Assembly: GCA_016926255.1 (NCBI GenBank)
Contig: JAFGOY010000013.1
Coordinates: 66,139 to 130,138, forward strand
Reading direction: 5' to 3'
Length of the DNA stretch: 64,000 nucleotides
From: Anaerolineae bacterium
Lineage (GTDB): Bacteria > Chloroflexota > Anaerolineae > Aggregatilineales > UBA3940
Position numbers and translations under genes: made by a program. The notes under the pieces were generated by a model. That model was not told where the DNA came from. It did no database searches and saw nothing but the letters and a program-made list of their open reading frames with translations. This document shows, one piece after another, positions 24,284 to 32,660 of the stretch (position 1 is its first letter; every line of letters begins with the position of its first letter).

Positions 24284-24748
24284 ATGAGCGATGGGGATTT
24301 TTCGATCTCAATTTCATATGAAGAAGATACAGACGTAGACGAAAACGGCATTTACAAAGCCATATGGCACACTCTCAACCTGGCCCAGGCACCCATACCG
24401 TGTGGAATGACTCTGGTATTGACCAGTGCAGAACGGGTCAGGGACCTGAACCGCGATTACGCAGGGATCGACGAAACGACCGACGTACTGTCATTTGGCG
24501 TCGAGGGCGATCCATATGCCGCCGAACCGGACGAGCCGCCGTACCTGGGCGATGTGGTCATCGCTGTGCCGGTGGCCGAAGCGCAGGCCCAGGCAGCCGG
24601 GCACTCGCTGCTATCGGAGATACAAACACTGGCGATTCACGGGACGCTCCACCTGCTGGGGTACGATCACCAGAACCCCGACCAGCAGGCCGAAATGTGG
24701 GCGCTCCAATCGGCGGTGCTCGATACGGTGCGGACCATCAATTCGTAA
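24284..24748 (+). CDS. ybeY: Endoribonuclease YbeY (16S rRNA maturation)
   Basis: A 154-residue zinc-dependent RNase involved in 16S rRNA 3' processing and ribosome quality control. The signature HGTLHLLGYDH provides the three zinc-binding histidines H119, H123 and H129. The conserved LNRDYAGIDETTDVLSFG lies in the middle and YLGDVVIAV precedes the active site. GGGGAG sits upstream of the ATG. The stop overlaps the ATG of dgkA (TAATG), indicating coupling. Confidence 0.96.
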   Translation: MSDGDFSISISYEEDTDVDENGIYKAIWHTLNLAQAPIPCGMTLVLTSAERVRDLNRDYAGIDETTDVLSFGVEGDPYAAEPDEPPYLGDVVIAVPVAEAQAQAAGHSLLSEIQTLAIHGTLHLLGYDHQNPDQQAEMWALQSAVLDTVRTINS

Positions 24749-25167
24749 TGAACTCAGCGAACAACCAGGATCAGCCTCATCGCAGCGCCAACCGCGTCGA
24801 CAGCTTCCGCCACGCTTTCGCGGGGTGGGGCTATATGCTGCGTACCCAGCGAAACTCGTGGATTCATTCTTTTTTTACCATTGCGGTGATTGTCGTGGGA
24901 CTGTGGCTCAGACTGAATGCAGTCGAATGGGCGACGCTGATCATCGTGATCGGGCTGGTGTGGACAGCGGAGTTCATCAATACGGCAATCGAAGCAATTG
25001 TCGATTTAGCCAGCCCTGATCTGCACCCGCTGGCGAAGGTCGGGAAAGACGTGGGCGCGGCGGCGGTGCTGCTTTCGGCGGGCACGGCGGTGATCGTCGG
25101 GCTGCTGGTGCTGGGGCCGCCGCTGTTCGAGAAGGTGTGGACGTGGATCATGAGGATGGGATTGTAA
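24748..25167 (+). CDS. dgkA: Diacylglycerol/undecaprenol kinase family protein
   Basis: A 139-residue integral membrane kinase of the DgkA family. It has a basic N-terminus (RVDSFRHAFAGWGYMLRTQRNSWIHS) and three transmembrane helices. The catalytic signature appears as AEFINTAIEAIVDL and KVGKDVGAAAVLLSA. In Gram-positive-like bacteria these enzymes phosphorylate undecaprenol; substrate choice cannot be read here. The ATG at 24748 overlaps the ybeY stop by one base, the usual ybeY-dgkA order. Confidence 0.94.
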   Translation: MNSANNQDQPHRSANRVDSFRHAFAGWGYMLRTQRNSWIHSFFTIAVIVVGLWLRLNAVEWATLIIVIGLVWTAEFINTAIEAIVDLASPDLHPLAKVGKDVGAAAVLLSAGTAVIVGLLVLGPPLFEKVWTWIMRMGL

Positions 25168-25221
25168 AATTAGGGGGTTGCTGAACCTTTGATCAGGCCC
25201 CATTTGGTGGGCAAAGATCAA

Positions 25222-25267
25222 CCCCCTCTGGCCCCACGGGCCATCTCCCCCAGACTTGGGGGCGATT
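25222..25267. repeat. Double-hairpin intergenic repeat, family A
   Basis: CCCCCTCT, a GGCCC-CAC-GGGCC hairpin, CATCT, then CCCCC-agactt-GGGGG and GCGAT. It is closely similar to 26989-27033 (about 1.7 kb away) and related in plan to 702-743. Confidence 0.75.
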
Positions 25268-25311
25268 AACTACCAGGGCTACCTCTACAAGATGGGATCA
25301 GGGTAAAGGAC

Positions 25312-25343
25312 AAAAAAGAGAGTGAGTGTCCTCACTCTCTTTT
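25312..25343. terminator. Bidirectional terminator between dgkA and the lipoprotein gene
   Basis: AAAAGAGAGTGAG-tgtc-CTCACTCTCTTTT, with runs of A and T on the outer sides so it works on either strand. It lies between the convergent dgkA (plus) and lipoprotein (minus) genes. Confidence 0.9.
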
Positions 25344-25361
25344 GATTCACCGGAATGATGA

Positions 25362-26063
25362 TCACTCAACCGGGGTGATGCTCCACAACACCTGCTCGTA
25401 AAGGGGTTCGAGACGCGCCCAGGATTGTTCGGGCGGCTCGGCGCCGTCGTCGGTGGGGCCGATCGGCTCGGCGTTATGGCCAACCAGCACAATCGCCCGG
25501 TCGGGCAGGCCGATCACGCCGATCAGGATCATTTCGTCGAAAACGTGATAGCTCCCGGTGGTGACTCGCGCCGTTGCTTCGGTGCGGGTGAGCAGCGGCT
25601 GATCGACCTCGAAATCGCCATCTTCGCGGGAAGCGGCAAGCAGAATCTCGATCAGGTCTTCGGTGAGCATACCGGGCGTGTAGCCGATTCCCCATTCGTC
25701 GGCGTTCGTCTCGTCGACGATATGGATTTCGACCCAGGCGCTGCCATCGGCCCCACGAATGTCGATCTTGTCGGCGCTGGTGGTCAACGGCTCCCATTCG
25801 GCGGGGTAATAAAGCGAGAGCGAAAGCTCGTCGCTGCGATAGGTGTCCCAACCATCGGGGACATCGGGGGTCGGCGATGGGGATGGCGTAACGGTGGCGG
25901 TGGGATCAGCGGCAGGCGTTTCGGTCGGTGACGATTCTTCTGCTGCCGATTCAACGACAGTCGGTGTAGGTGTCGGTTCGTTTCGAGCAGACTGGCACCC
26001 GGCGAGAGCAATCACCAGCAGGCCAGCCATGAGCATGAGTGTGATGGGCTGCTTTTTTTCCAT
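25362..26063 (-). CDS. Lipoprotein with Thr/Pro-rich spacer
   Basis: A 233-residue exported lipoprotein. The signal ITLMLMAGLLVIALAGC ends in a lipobox cysteine. Residues 27-70 are a Thr/Pro/Ser-rich, low-complexity spacer, and the rest is a globular domain beginning GWDTYRSDELSLSLYYPAEWEPL. This opening is typical of PsbP-like/DUF1795 proteins (a short beta-sheet domain of unclear function), also supported by TGSYHVFDEMILIGVIGLPDRAIVLVGH. No catalytic motif is visible. It follows the integral membrane protein gene by 8 bases, so the two form an operon. Confidence 0.8.
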   Translation of the reverse strand: MEKKQPITLMLMAGLLVIALAGCQSARNEPTPTPTVVESAAEESSPTETPAADPTATVTPSPSPTPDVPDGWDTYRSDELSLSLYYPAEWEPLTTSADKIDIRGADGSAWVEIHIVDETNADEWGIGYTPGMLTEDLIEILLAASREDGDFEVDQPLLTRTEATARVTTGSYHVFDEMILIGVIGLPDRAIVLVGHNAEPIGPTDDGAEPPEQSWARLEPLYEQVLWSITPVE

Positions 26064-26071
26064 GTGGGTGA

Positions 26072-26959
26072 TTATAACGCAGGGTGATTCTGGTTGTCAC
26101 CGATCTGGACAAAATCGCTGAGTGGAAGCCGCAGCAGGCCGATGATCAGGTGATACAGGGCAAACAACTCCAGGCTGAAGGGGATATACCCGCCGTAGCC
26201 GAGGATCGGCATTTCGAAGACGTGGAGAAAATCGACAAATGGGACGTGGTAGACCCACTTTGGATAGGAGAAGTAGTTCCACATCTCCCAGAAGAATCCA
26301 CAGATCAGGATGCCCAGCCAGAGGGCGAACACGGGCCGCCAATCGCCGACGGCGGTGGAATACCCCAGCGAGCGGTGGCCCAGCCAGACATTGACCGGGG
26401 CAATGATGCAGTAGACGGACAGCCAGACAAACGGGAAAAAGTAACGGGGCCAGATCAGCATCAGGGCGAGCATCAGCCAGCCGGAGACGAAGAAACCGGT
26501 GGTCACGGCCCGATTGGGAACCAGCCGCCAGCCGGGTTTGATCCGCCTGACAAAATCGAACGTGGAGAACATTTCCGCCGTCCCAAAGACTGCCGGGATC
26601 ACGGTCGAGAAGCTGAGAGAGGCGAGCAGGCCGTATTCCAAATTGGTGAACAGATCGCGGCCAACATACTCCCAGTTCTGGGTGCGGAGATTGATCGCTT
26701 CGAAGATCCACCAGGCCGGGGCGGAAACCAGATACAGGCCAACGTAGGCTTTCCAACTGCGGGTCAGCGGAGAATGGCCCTTGCGGAGGACGATCAGGCC
26801 GTCGACGGTCAGGCAGTAGCCCAGCCACAGCGGGAAAAACATGAGGTGGGTGCGGACTCCGGGGAGAGTCCAGTTCAGCACCCAGGCAATAATCGTCAGG
26901 GCCAGACCGATATATAGATGGGGAGGGGTACGGCGGATGTCGACAGGTTGGGAGGTCAT
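26072..26959 (-). CDS. Polytopic membrane protein of unknown function
   Basis: A 295-residue integral membrane protein with about eight hydrophobic helices, many aromatic residues, and short loops. Conserved-looking charged or aromatic loop segments are WWIFEAINLRTQNWEYVG, GWRLVPNRAVTTGFF and GFFWEMWNYFSYPKWVYHVPFVDFLHVFEMPILGYGGYIPFS. The last motif, a string of W, Y, H and E residues between helices, recurs in uncharacterised bacterial membrane proteins. I cannot assign a function. It is first in a two-gene operon with the lipoprotein gene. Confidence 0.72.
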   Translation of the reverse strand: MTSQPVDIRRTPPHLYIGLALTIIAWVLNWTLPGVRTHLMFFPLWLGYCLTVDGLIVLRKGHSPLTRSWKAYVGLYLVSAPAWWIFEAINLRTQNWEYVGRDLFTNLEYGLLASLSFSTVIPAVFGTAEMFSTFDFVRRIKPGWRLVPNRAVTTGFFVSGWLMLALMLIWPRYFFPFVWLSVYCIIAPVNVWLGHRSLGYSTAVGDWRPVFALWLGILICGFFWEMWNYFSYPKWVYHVPFVDFLHVFEMPILGYGGYIPFSLELFALYHLIIGLLRLPLSDFVQIGDNQNHPAL

Positions 26960-26988
26960 CGAGAACCTTTATTAATATGCAAAGGCCG

Positions 26989-27033
26989 CCCCCCTCTGAC
27001 CCTACGGGCCATCTCCCCCCGCTGGGGGGCGAT
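26989..27033. repeat. Double-hairpin intergenic repeat, family A
   Basis: CCCCCCTCT, GACCC-TAC-GGGCC, CATCT, then CCCCCC-gct-GGGGGG and CGAT. It differs from the 25222 copy mainly in the loop of the second hairpin. It lies between the histidine kinase stop (27050) and the membrane protein start (26959). Confidence 0.75.
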
Positions 27034-27049
27034 CAGGGTTGGCCTTGTT

Positions 27050-30000
27050 TTATTCGGCTTCTTCTTCGGCAACCGGGCAAGTGTAGTGGAAAGTCGAGCC
27101 TTTGCCAACTTCGGATTCGACCCAGATGCGCCCGCCGTGCTGTTCGACAAGACTGCGGGAGAGATTCAGGCCAAGCCCGGTGCCCGACGCCATATCCTTG
27201 CTGCGCTGGGTGCGGAAGAACTTGGTAAACAGCTTTTCCAGGTCTTCATCCGACATCCCGATCCCGGTATCGACAACCCAGTGATGGATCACTTCTTTCT
27301 GTTCACCAGATTCGGGATTGGTATCGGTCATCAGTGCGGCGTGAATCTCGATAGTCCCGTTTTCAGGTGTGTACTTGTGGGCATTACTGAGCAGGTTGGT
27401 CATGATCTGAACCATGCGGGTCATGTCGGCGTTAATCATCGGCAGTTCGTCGGGAACCTCGACGATCAACTCCTGCCCCTTCTCCTCGATCTGGCCCTTC
27501 AGCCCACGCACCGTATCGTCGACAATTGCCATCACCGACACGGGGGCAATGTCGAGCCGCATATTGCCGGTTTCCACGCGGGCCGTATCGGAGAGGTCGG
27601 AAACAAGACGCGTCATCCGGTCGACGTTGGAGCGGATCGTTCCCAGGAACTGCACCTGCATATCGTTGATCTCGCCCACCTGCCCGCCTTTGAGCAGGTC
27701 GGTATAGCCCCGGATGGAAGTCATCGGATTTTTGAGTTCGTGAGCCACAAAGGATATGAACTCCGTCTTGGAACGGTTGGCGTCCTGAACTTCCTTGACA
27801 AGGCGTGCATTTTCAATCGCCACCGCTGCGTGCTCGACTAGGCGCTGCGCAAATTCGAAATCCTGCACGGCAAGCAAACCGGCGACGTGACTTTCGAGAA
27901 CAAGCGCCCCAATCGGCTGGTTGGCGCGCAGAATAGGCACCGTGATCTGGGCGATGGTATCGAGTTCGCTCGTGGTGACAAAATCCTCGTCTTCGGTGAC
28001 ATCCTCGACAAACTCAGGCTGCCCCAGGCGCATGACACGGCCAACAATGCCTACATCGAGCGGCATCGGCTTTTCTCTGTACTCTTCCAGGAAGTTTTCC
28101 CGGTATCCATTGCTGGTGAGAATTTCCAGGCCATCTTCCTCGGGGTTGAGCATGGTGATCATCCCTGCCGAAGCGCCGGTAATGCGGATCGCCCAGTCAA
28201 GGGTCACCTGGATCACGCGGTCGAGATCGAGGGTGCGATTCAACTCACGGTCGATGCGCTGGAGGTTCTGAAGCTCGTCAACGCGGCGGGCAAGCTCGGC
28301 GTCGGTGGCCTCGTAGAGACGGGCATTCTCGATGCCGATGGCCGCCTGGGCCGCGAAGGTGGTCAGCAGTTCGGCGTCGTCGTCATCGAAGGGCCGGCCG
28401 TCGCGGCGGTTGATCAACTGGAGAACGCCGATACTCTGATCCTGGGCCAGAATGGGCACGGAGAGAAGCGACTGCGTCTGGAACTCGGTTTCGCGGTCGA
28501 CATCGCTCAGCCAGTCTTTATCCTGAAGGACATCGTTGACGATCACCGGCTTCTTCGAACTGGCGGCCTTGCCGACCAGCCCGGCACCGGGCGGCAGCCG
28601 CGTGCCGATCAGGTCCTGCGCGCCGCCTTCGACGACGCGGAAGACGATCTCGCCGGTTTCTTCATCGATCATGTAGAGCGTACCGGCTTCGGTGTTAATA
28701 ATCTCGACCGCCGAACGAGTGATACGAACAAGAAGCTGTTCGAGATCGAGCGTAGATGACAGTTCGCGGCTGATCACGTTCAGAGTGGCAAGCTGGCGGG
28801 CGCGGGTTTCCGTTTCGGTGAACAGGCGCACCTTTTCAAGTGCCGTTGCAGCCTGGTCGGCGATAGCGTTGAATATCTTGTTTTGCTCCTCGGTAAAGAC
28901 CACATCCTGAGTGTAGCTGGCAACGATCATCGCGCCGAGGGTGTGGTTCCCGGCATTCAACGGGACGCCCATCCAGGCAAAGTGGCGATTGTCGAGGGGC
29001 TTGATCCCGCGTTCTTCGCAGGCACGGCGGTAATCGTCGGTGCGAATGGAACGCCCGGTGCGGATCACCTCGGCGGCAAGGCCGAAGGTGTTCGGCCAGG
29101 GCCGCCCTTCACGTTCCGGCATCCGCTCGTCGTTTTCAAGAAAGAACGAATAAGACAACCCGGATACTTCGGGCATATCAGTGACAATGTAGAAGTTGGT
29201 GGTATCGATCAGCTTGCTCGCCTGGGCAAAGATCAATTCGAGCAGCGCTTCGGGATCGGCGGCAAAGTTGACCGCCTGGGCAACCTGGCTCAGAACGTCA
29301 AGCTCGCGGACACGACGCTCAAGGTCGCCAATCACCTGGGCGCGTTCAACGGCCAGCGAAGCCTGTTCGGCCAGCGCTTTCACATAACGGAGATCGCTGA
29401 CGGTGTAGACTTCACCCGAACGCTTATTACCAATCGCCACCCACCCGGCAAGCCGATCCTGCCCCTGAAGGGGAACCAGCAGCGGCGTACGCAGGATCGC
29501 CAGCCGCGAATGCTCGTCGACCAGTTCCTGCGGCAGAGGTTTGTTCAGTTCCAGGAAAAGCACATCCGGGGTGGTGGTCAGAGAGTAGGACAGCCCGGAC
29601 CCGGCCTCGAAACGAACATCGGTATCGGGGCGATGGCCTTCACTGACCGCAACGAAATCGCCGGAGAGTGGGTCGCGCAGGAAGATGTAGACATGTGACG
29701 GGACGATCCCCTCAATAATCTGGTCTTTGAGCAGCCGGATCACTTCGCTCAGGCCGCTGGCGACCGTCAGCTGGTGGCGAAACTCCGTCAGCCGTTCCTG
29801 GTGCATTTCAATCGACCGAAAAAACAGACGGTCGATCAACGATTGGAGACTGCGGCGAAGCGGCTGGAAGACCAATACCAGGACAAAGGCGAGGAACGCG
29901 ATCATCAGCGGGTTCGTCGCCGAAACTACCTGAGAGAAGAACGACGCAGCGATGACAGTGACCCCGGCAAACAGGAGGGCATAGCCGAGAAGGACTATCG

Positions 30001-31114
30001 CCGCCATGACGGTGTAGGTCGCAGCGAAGCTCGCCATCCGGTTGGTATCAAGTACTTTGTACTGGACGATACTATAAGCCAGTATCAACGGGAACAGCAG
30101 GAATGCGGCGATCACCCAGGTGATGGGCAGCGCCGCATTGTTGATCGCGAACACGACAAAGGGCACAAAAGAGACCAGTGCGCCGACGAGCACTACCCGG
30201 CTTTGCTCTCTGACGGCAGGAGAAGCCGCGAAAATTCCACGAAAAAACATCCCCAGCAGGAAAACGATGATCGAGAGGCCCCCGAAGTAGTACTCCAGAC
30301 GCCAGTAGGCGATGACCGTTTCGTGCGGCTGATTGTGATTAAATTGTACGATCAAGAGGATGGCAGCACCGAATACGGCAGGCAGCCAGCGTAGCAGGGG
30401 ACGCCGGGCAACAAATGGAAATTCGCTGGGAAACACGAACGTCAGGACGAGAAGCAGGGATGCAGCGACGGGTATCGAGGCCAGCCACAGCCTGTAAAAT
30501 GTGTGGGTCGTCCAGAGATCGAAGGTGGTGCCAAAAACAAGCGCAATACCCAGGCAGAACAGCAGAAAGGTGCGCCCGATGACATTGCTGATTCGCTTGA
30601 AATAGACCCACAGGCCGATTGCACAGTACACCAGACCGATCAAATAAGGGACGCCAAACATGACCAGTATTTGCCTGGGCGAAACCGCCGAAAGTTCAAC
30701 TGCTGACTCTCGCGTCGAGCCATCATGGGCCTGAACGGTCAATACAACCGTATCACCAACCGAGCGGCTTTCGAGCACCTGCTGGTACTCAGTGATGCCA
30801 GATACAGGGATGCCGTCAACGGCGATGATGGTTTCGTTCTGAACGAGATCGGGAACGTCGGTGGTCGAAGCCATGTTTCCGACAGAGCCATCTAAAACAC
30901 TGATGTTTACGGACAGCGGCGGTTCGGTCATCACGCCGATATTCGGCAGTTTCGCCCAGTAGGCAACCCGGAAGGGCGCAACCACGTAAACGGCAGCAAC
31001 CAGCGCGAGCAAGACATATACAGTGATACGCCCGATGCGGTCAAGTAACTGCCGGGTGCGAACCTGCTGGCTGAAGTAGTTCTGTGATTTGGAGCGTACA
31101 GTCGCTGCGCCCAT
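27050..31114 (-). CDS. Large PDZ/multi-TM/4xGAF sensor histidine kinase
   Basis: A 1354-residue kinase. Order: one N-terminal helix (residues 25-50); a PDZ-like segment (about 80-140, LVQNETIIAVDGIPVSGITEYQQVLESR); about eight transmembrane helices (150-430); then four successive cytoplasmic GAF-type domains (roughly 450-600, 620-770, 785-945 and 960-1110) separated by short helices; and the kinase core. The H-box is SFVAHELKNPMTSIRGY with H1125. The ATPase part shows NLLSNAHKYTPENG, VVDTGIGMSDED and GTGLGLNLSRSLVEQHGG. Signals sensed are unknown; GAF domains bind cyclic nucleotides, tetrapyrroles or small ligands. No partner regulator is adjacent. It is divergent from the CARDB-like gene at 31334. 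Confidence 0.93.
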   Translation of the reverse strand: MGAATVRSKSQNYFSQQVRTRQLLDRIGRITVYVLLALVAAVYVVAPFRVAYWAKLPNIGVMTEPPLSVNISVLDGSVGNMASTTDVPDLVQNETIIAVDGIPVSGITEYQQVLESRSVGDTVVLTVQAHDGSTRESAVELSAVSPRQILVMFGVPYLIGLVYCAIGLWVYFKRISNVIGRTFLLFCLGIALVFGTTFDLWTTHTFYRLWLASIPVAASLLLVLTFVFPSEFPFVARRPLLRWLPAVFGAAILLIVQFNHNQPHETVIAYWRLEYYFGGLSIIVFLLGMFFRGIFAASPAVREQSRVVLVGALVSFVPFVVFAINNAALPITWVIAAFLLFPLILAYSIVQYKVLDTNRMASFAATYTVMAAIVLLGYALLFAGVTVIAASFFSQVVSATNPLMIAFLAFVLVLVFQPLRRSLQSLIDRLFFRSIEMHQERLTEFRHQLTVASGLSEVIRLLKDQIIEGIVPSHVYIFLRDPLSGDFVAVSEGHRPDTDVRFEAGSGLSYSLTTTPDVLFLELNKPLPQELVDEHSRLAILRTPLLVPLQGQDRLAGWVAIGNKRSGEVYTVSDLRYVKALAEQASLAVERAQVIGDLERRVRELDVLSQVAQAVNFAADPEALLELIFAQASKLIDTTNFYIVTDMPEVSGLSYSFFLENDERMPEREGRPWPNTFGLAAEVIRTGRSIRTDDYRRACEERGIKPLDNRHFAWMGVPLNAGNHTLGAMIVASYTQDVVFTEEQNKIFNAIADQAATALEKVRLFTETETRARQLATLNVISRELSSTLDLEQLLVRITRSAVEIINTEAGTLYMIDEETGEIVFRVVEGGAQDLIGTRLPPGAGLVGKAASSKKPVIVNDVLQDKDWLSDVDRETEFQTQSLLSVPILAQDQSIGVLQLINRRDGRPFDDDDAELLTTFAAQAAIGIENARLYEATDAELARRVDELQNLQRIDRELNRTLDLDRVIQVTLDWAIRITGASAGMITMLNPEEDGLEILTSNGYRENFLEEYREKPMPLDVGIVGRVMRLGQPEFVEDVTEDEDFVTTSELDTIAQITVPILRANQPIGALVLESHVAGLLAVQDFEFAQRLVEHAAVAIENARLVKEVQDANRSKTEFISFVAHELKNPMTSIRGYTDLLKGGQVGEINDMQVQFLGTIRSNVDRMTRLVSDLSDTARVETGNMRLDIAPVSVMAIVDDTVRGLKGQIEEKGQELIVEVPDELPMINADMTRMVQIMTNLLSNAHKYTPENGTIEIHAALMTDTNPESGEQKEVIHHWVVDTGIGMSDEDLEKLFTKFFRTQRSKDMASGTGLGLNLSRSLVEQHGGRIWVESEVGKGSTFHYTCPVAEEEAE

Positions 31115-31162
31115 CGATCTTTGTCCTGTGCCTGTAAATCATTGTCCGACGATACTCAGATT

Positions 31163-31174
31163 GGTGTTAACACC
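31163..31174. other. Perfect 12-bp palindrome in the kinase/CARDB intergenic region
   Basis: GGTGTTAACACC, 49 bases upstream of the kinase start. A plausible operator for the kinase gene; the binding protein is unknown. Confidence 0.45.
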
Positions 31175-31182
31175 GATGAGTC

Positions 31183-31202
31183 ATTCTACCACAGCGTAGA
31201 AT
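31183..31202. other. Inverted repeat ATTCTAC-n6-GTAGAAT
   Basis: A 7-bp perfect arm pair with a 6-base centre, 9 bases from the palindrome at 31163. The two dyads lie side by side upstream of the kinase gene, which looks like a regulatory array. Confidence 0.45.
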
Positions 31203-31258
31203 CACGCGCCATTGAGTTGAACCCGCGTGACCGTCAAAAATGGCTGCCAAGGGCCAAT

Positions 31259-31286
31259 TTGCACCCTGGGTTTTCTATCCTATGAT
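31259..31286 (+). promoter_or_regulatory. Promoter of the CARDB-like gene
   Basis: TTGCAC (31259-31264), a 16-base spacer and TATGAT (31281-31286), about 48 bases before the ATG at 31334. Confidence 0.5.
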
Positions 31287-31333
31287 CATCATTGTGCGAT
31301 AGGGTGAAGAACTAGTGGATTAAGGAGACTGCG

Positions 31334-32560
31334 ATGGGAAACAAACGGTCGCCAACCCTGTGGTTTGGAATGCTAATCGCTCTGGCGGTAATTTCCGTCA
31401 TCACACCGGTTAGAACCCGGCAGGCGCGGGCGCAGGGGCCGGTGTGGGACCTGGCCATCAATACAGTCGAAGTGATCGGCTTCGAGGAGGATGGCCGGGT
31501 TGCCGTTCTGTTCGTCGAGGTCGCCAACCTGGGATTGGAGGATGTCCCGCCCAGCACGCTGGCGGTTTACGTCGAGGGGGCAGAGGAGATCATCGCGTTC
31601 ATGCCAATCGAGGCGCTGGGGCCAGAGAGCACACAGGGTGTCGAGGTGTGGCTCGAACTGCCCGAAGGCTGGGGCGGGACGGAGCGTTCATTTGCCGCCG
31701 AGGCTGACGCAAACAACGACATCCAGGAAGATTTCGAGGACAACAATTTCGCCAGCACCGGGCCGGTCGAGATACCGGGAGCCATAGAGCCGCCTCCGCA
31801 GCCAGAACCAACCGAACCACGCGATGAACCCGCTCCTATGCCCGGCCCTGAACCACAACCCTATTCCGGCGGAGTCCCGCTGCGGCTGCTGGTGCTGCTT
31901 TTGATCGGCGGGGGACTGGGGGGGGTGGCCGCAATCGCCGCCACGCTGACTATCCGCCATACAATCAAGATCAGGCGTCGCAAAGAATGGCAGCAAAAGG
32001 CCAAAAAGGAAAAGGTACCCGACACCTGCCAGCCGCCGCAGCACTACTGCGAGGTCGAAACGGAGATCGAGTTGAAGATGCTGAATGTCACCGAGATAGA
32101 CCTCGCGGTGACGGATGCCAGAACAGGCAACCGGAAAACGAAAAAGGTCAAGGGCAACATCCCCAGGATACTGAACCAGGCGACCCGGGTGCGGCTCAAG
32201 CACGAAACACCAGAACAACTTGGGCAGTGGATCAATGAACTGGCGTCGGAGACTGCCGGGGAAGCGGCAGCACTCGTCTACCAGCAGGCGAGCGTCTGCC
32301 ATCTCAGCATGGGCATCCACCTGGAGGGGATCGAGGTGACTTCGACTTTCAGGCTGTATCGCTGCGTCAAGAAAGGCCAGAGCAGCCAGTGGAAGCAGAT
32401 CGACCTGTGGAAAGACAAACGGAAAGAGCAGCGCGACGAACCGCTGGCAATGTTCAACTCCATCGGCCCGGAGGATACGACCTTAAACAAACAGATAGCC
32501 GATGGGCTGAAAGAACCATTCCGCAAGTTTATCGCCGACTACCAGGTGACGATCACCTGA
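31334..32560 (+). CDS. Membrane protein with CARDB-like outer domain and unknown cytoplasmic domain
   Basis: A 408-residue protein. A signal peptide (FGMLIALAVISVITPV, likely cleaved after QARA) precedes a domain of about 110 residues resembling CARDB/Ig-like modules (DLAINTVEVIGFEEDGRVAVLFVEVANLGLED... FAAEADANNDIQEDFEDNN). A Pro/Glu-rich linker leads to a transmembrane helix (LLVLLLIGGGLGGVAAIAATLTI), a basic stop-transfer (RRRK) and a cytoplasmic domain of about 190 residues I do not recognise. That domain contains several cysteines (DTCQPPQHYCEVE) and a helical C-terminus. The gene is divergent from the large kinase, so a receptor or partner role is possible but unproven. AAGGAG precedes the ATG. 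Confidence 0.78.
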   Translation: MGNKRSPTLWFGMLIALAVISVITPVRTRQARAQGPVWDLAINTVEVIGFEEDGRVAVLFVEVANLGLEDVPPSTLAVYVEGAEEIIAFMPIEALGPESTQGVEVWLELPEGWGGTERSFAAEADANNDIQEDFEDNNFASTGPVEIPGAIEPPPQPEPTEPRDEPAPMPGPEPQPYSGGVPLRLLVLLLIGGGLGGVAAIAATLTIRHTIKIRRRKEWQQKAKKEKVPDTCQPPQHYCEVETEIELKMLNVTEIDLAVTDARTGNRKTKKVKGNIPRILNQATRVRLKHETPEQLGQWINELASETAGEAAALVYQQASVCHLSMGIHLEGIEVTSTFRLYRCVKKGQSSQWKQIDLWKDKRKEQRDEPLAMFNSIGPEDTTLNKQIADGLKEPFRKFIADYQVTIT

Positions 32561-32572
32561 CTGCGGACTGGT

Positions 32573-32602
32573 TTGACATGCCTGCAGGCTTCATGGTACG
32601 AT
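32573..32602 (+). promoter_or_regulatory. Promoter of the hrcA-grpE-dnaK-dnaJ cluster
   Basis: Consensus TTGACA (32573-32578), an 18-base spacer and TACGAT (32597-32602). The start would fall near 32609, just before the CIRCE operator. Confidence 0.82.
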
Positions 32603-32617
32603 CACAGAACGGTTGTT

Positions 32618-32644
32618 TTAGCACTCGTCTGGATAGAGTGCTAA
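32618..32644. promoter_or_regulatory. CIRCE operator (HrcA binding site)
   Basis: Exact match to the consensus: TTAGCACTC, nine bases, GAGTGCTAA. It lies between the predicted start of transcription and the hrcA start codon, the classical position for repression by HrcA. Confidence 0.98.
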
Positions 32645-32660
32645 TTTGGAGTAAGATAAC

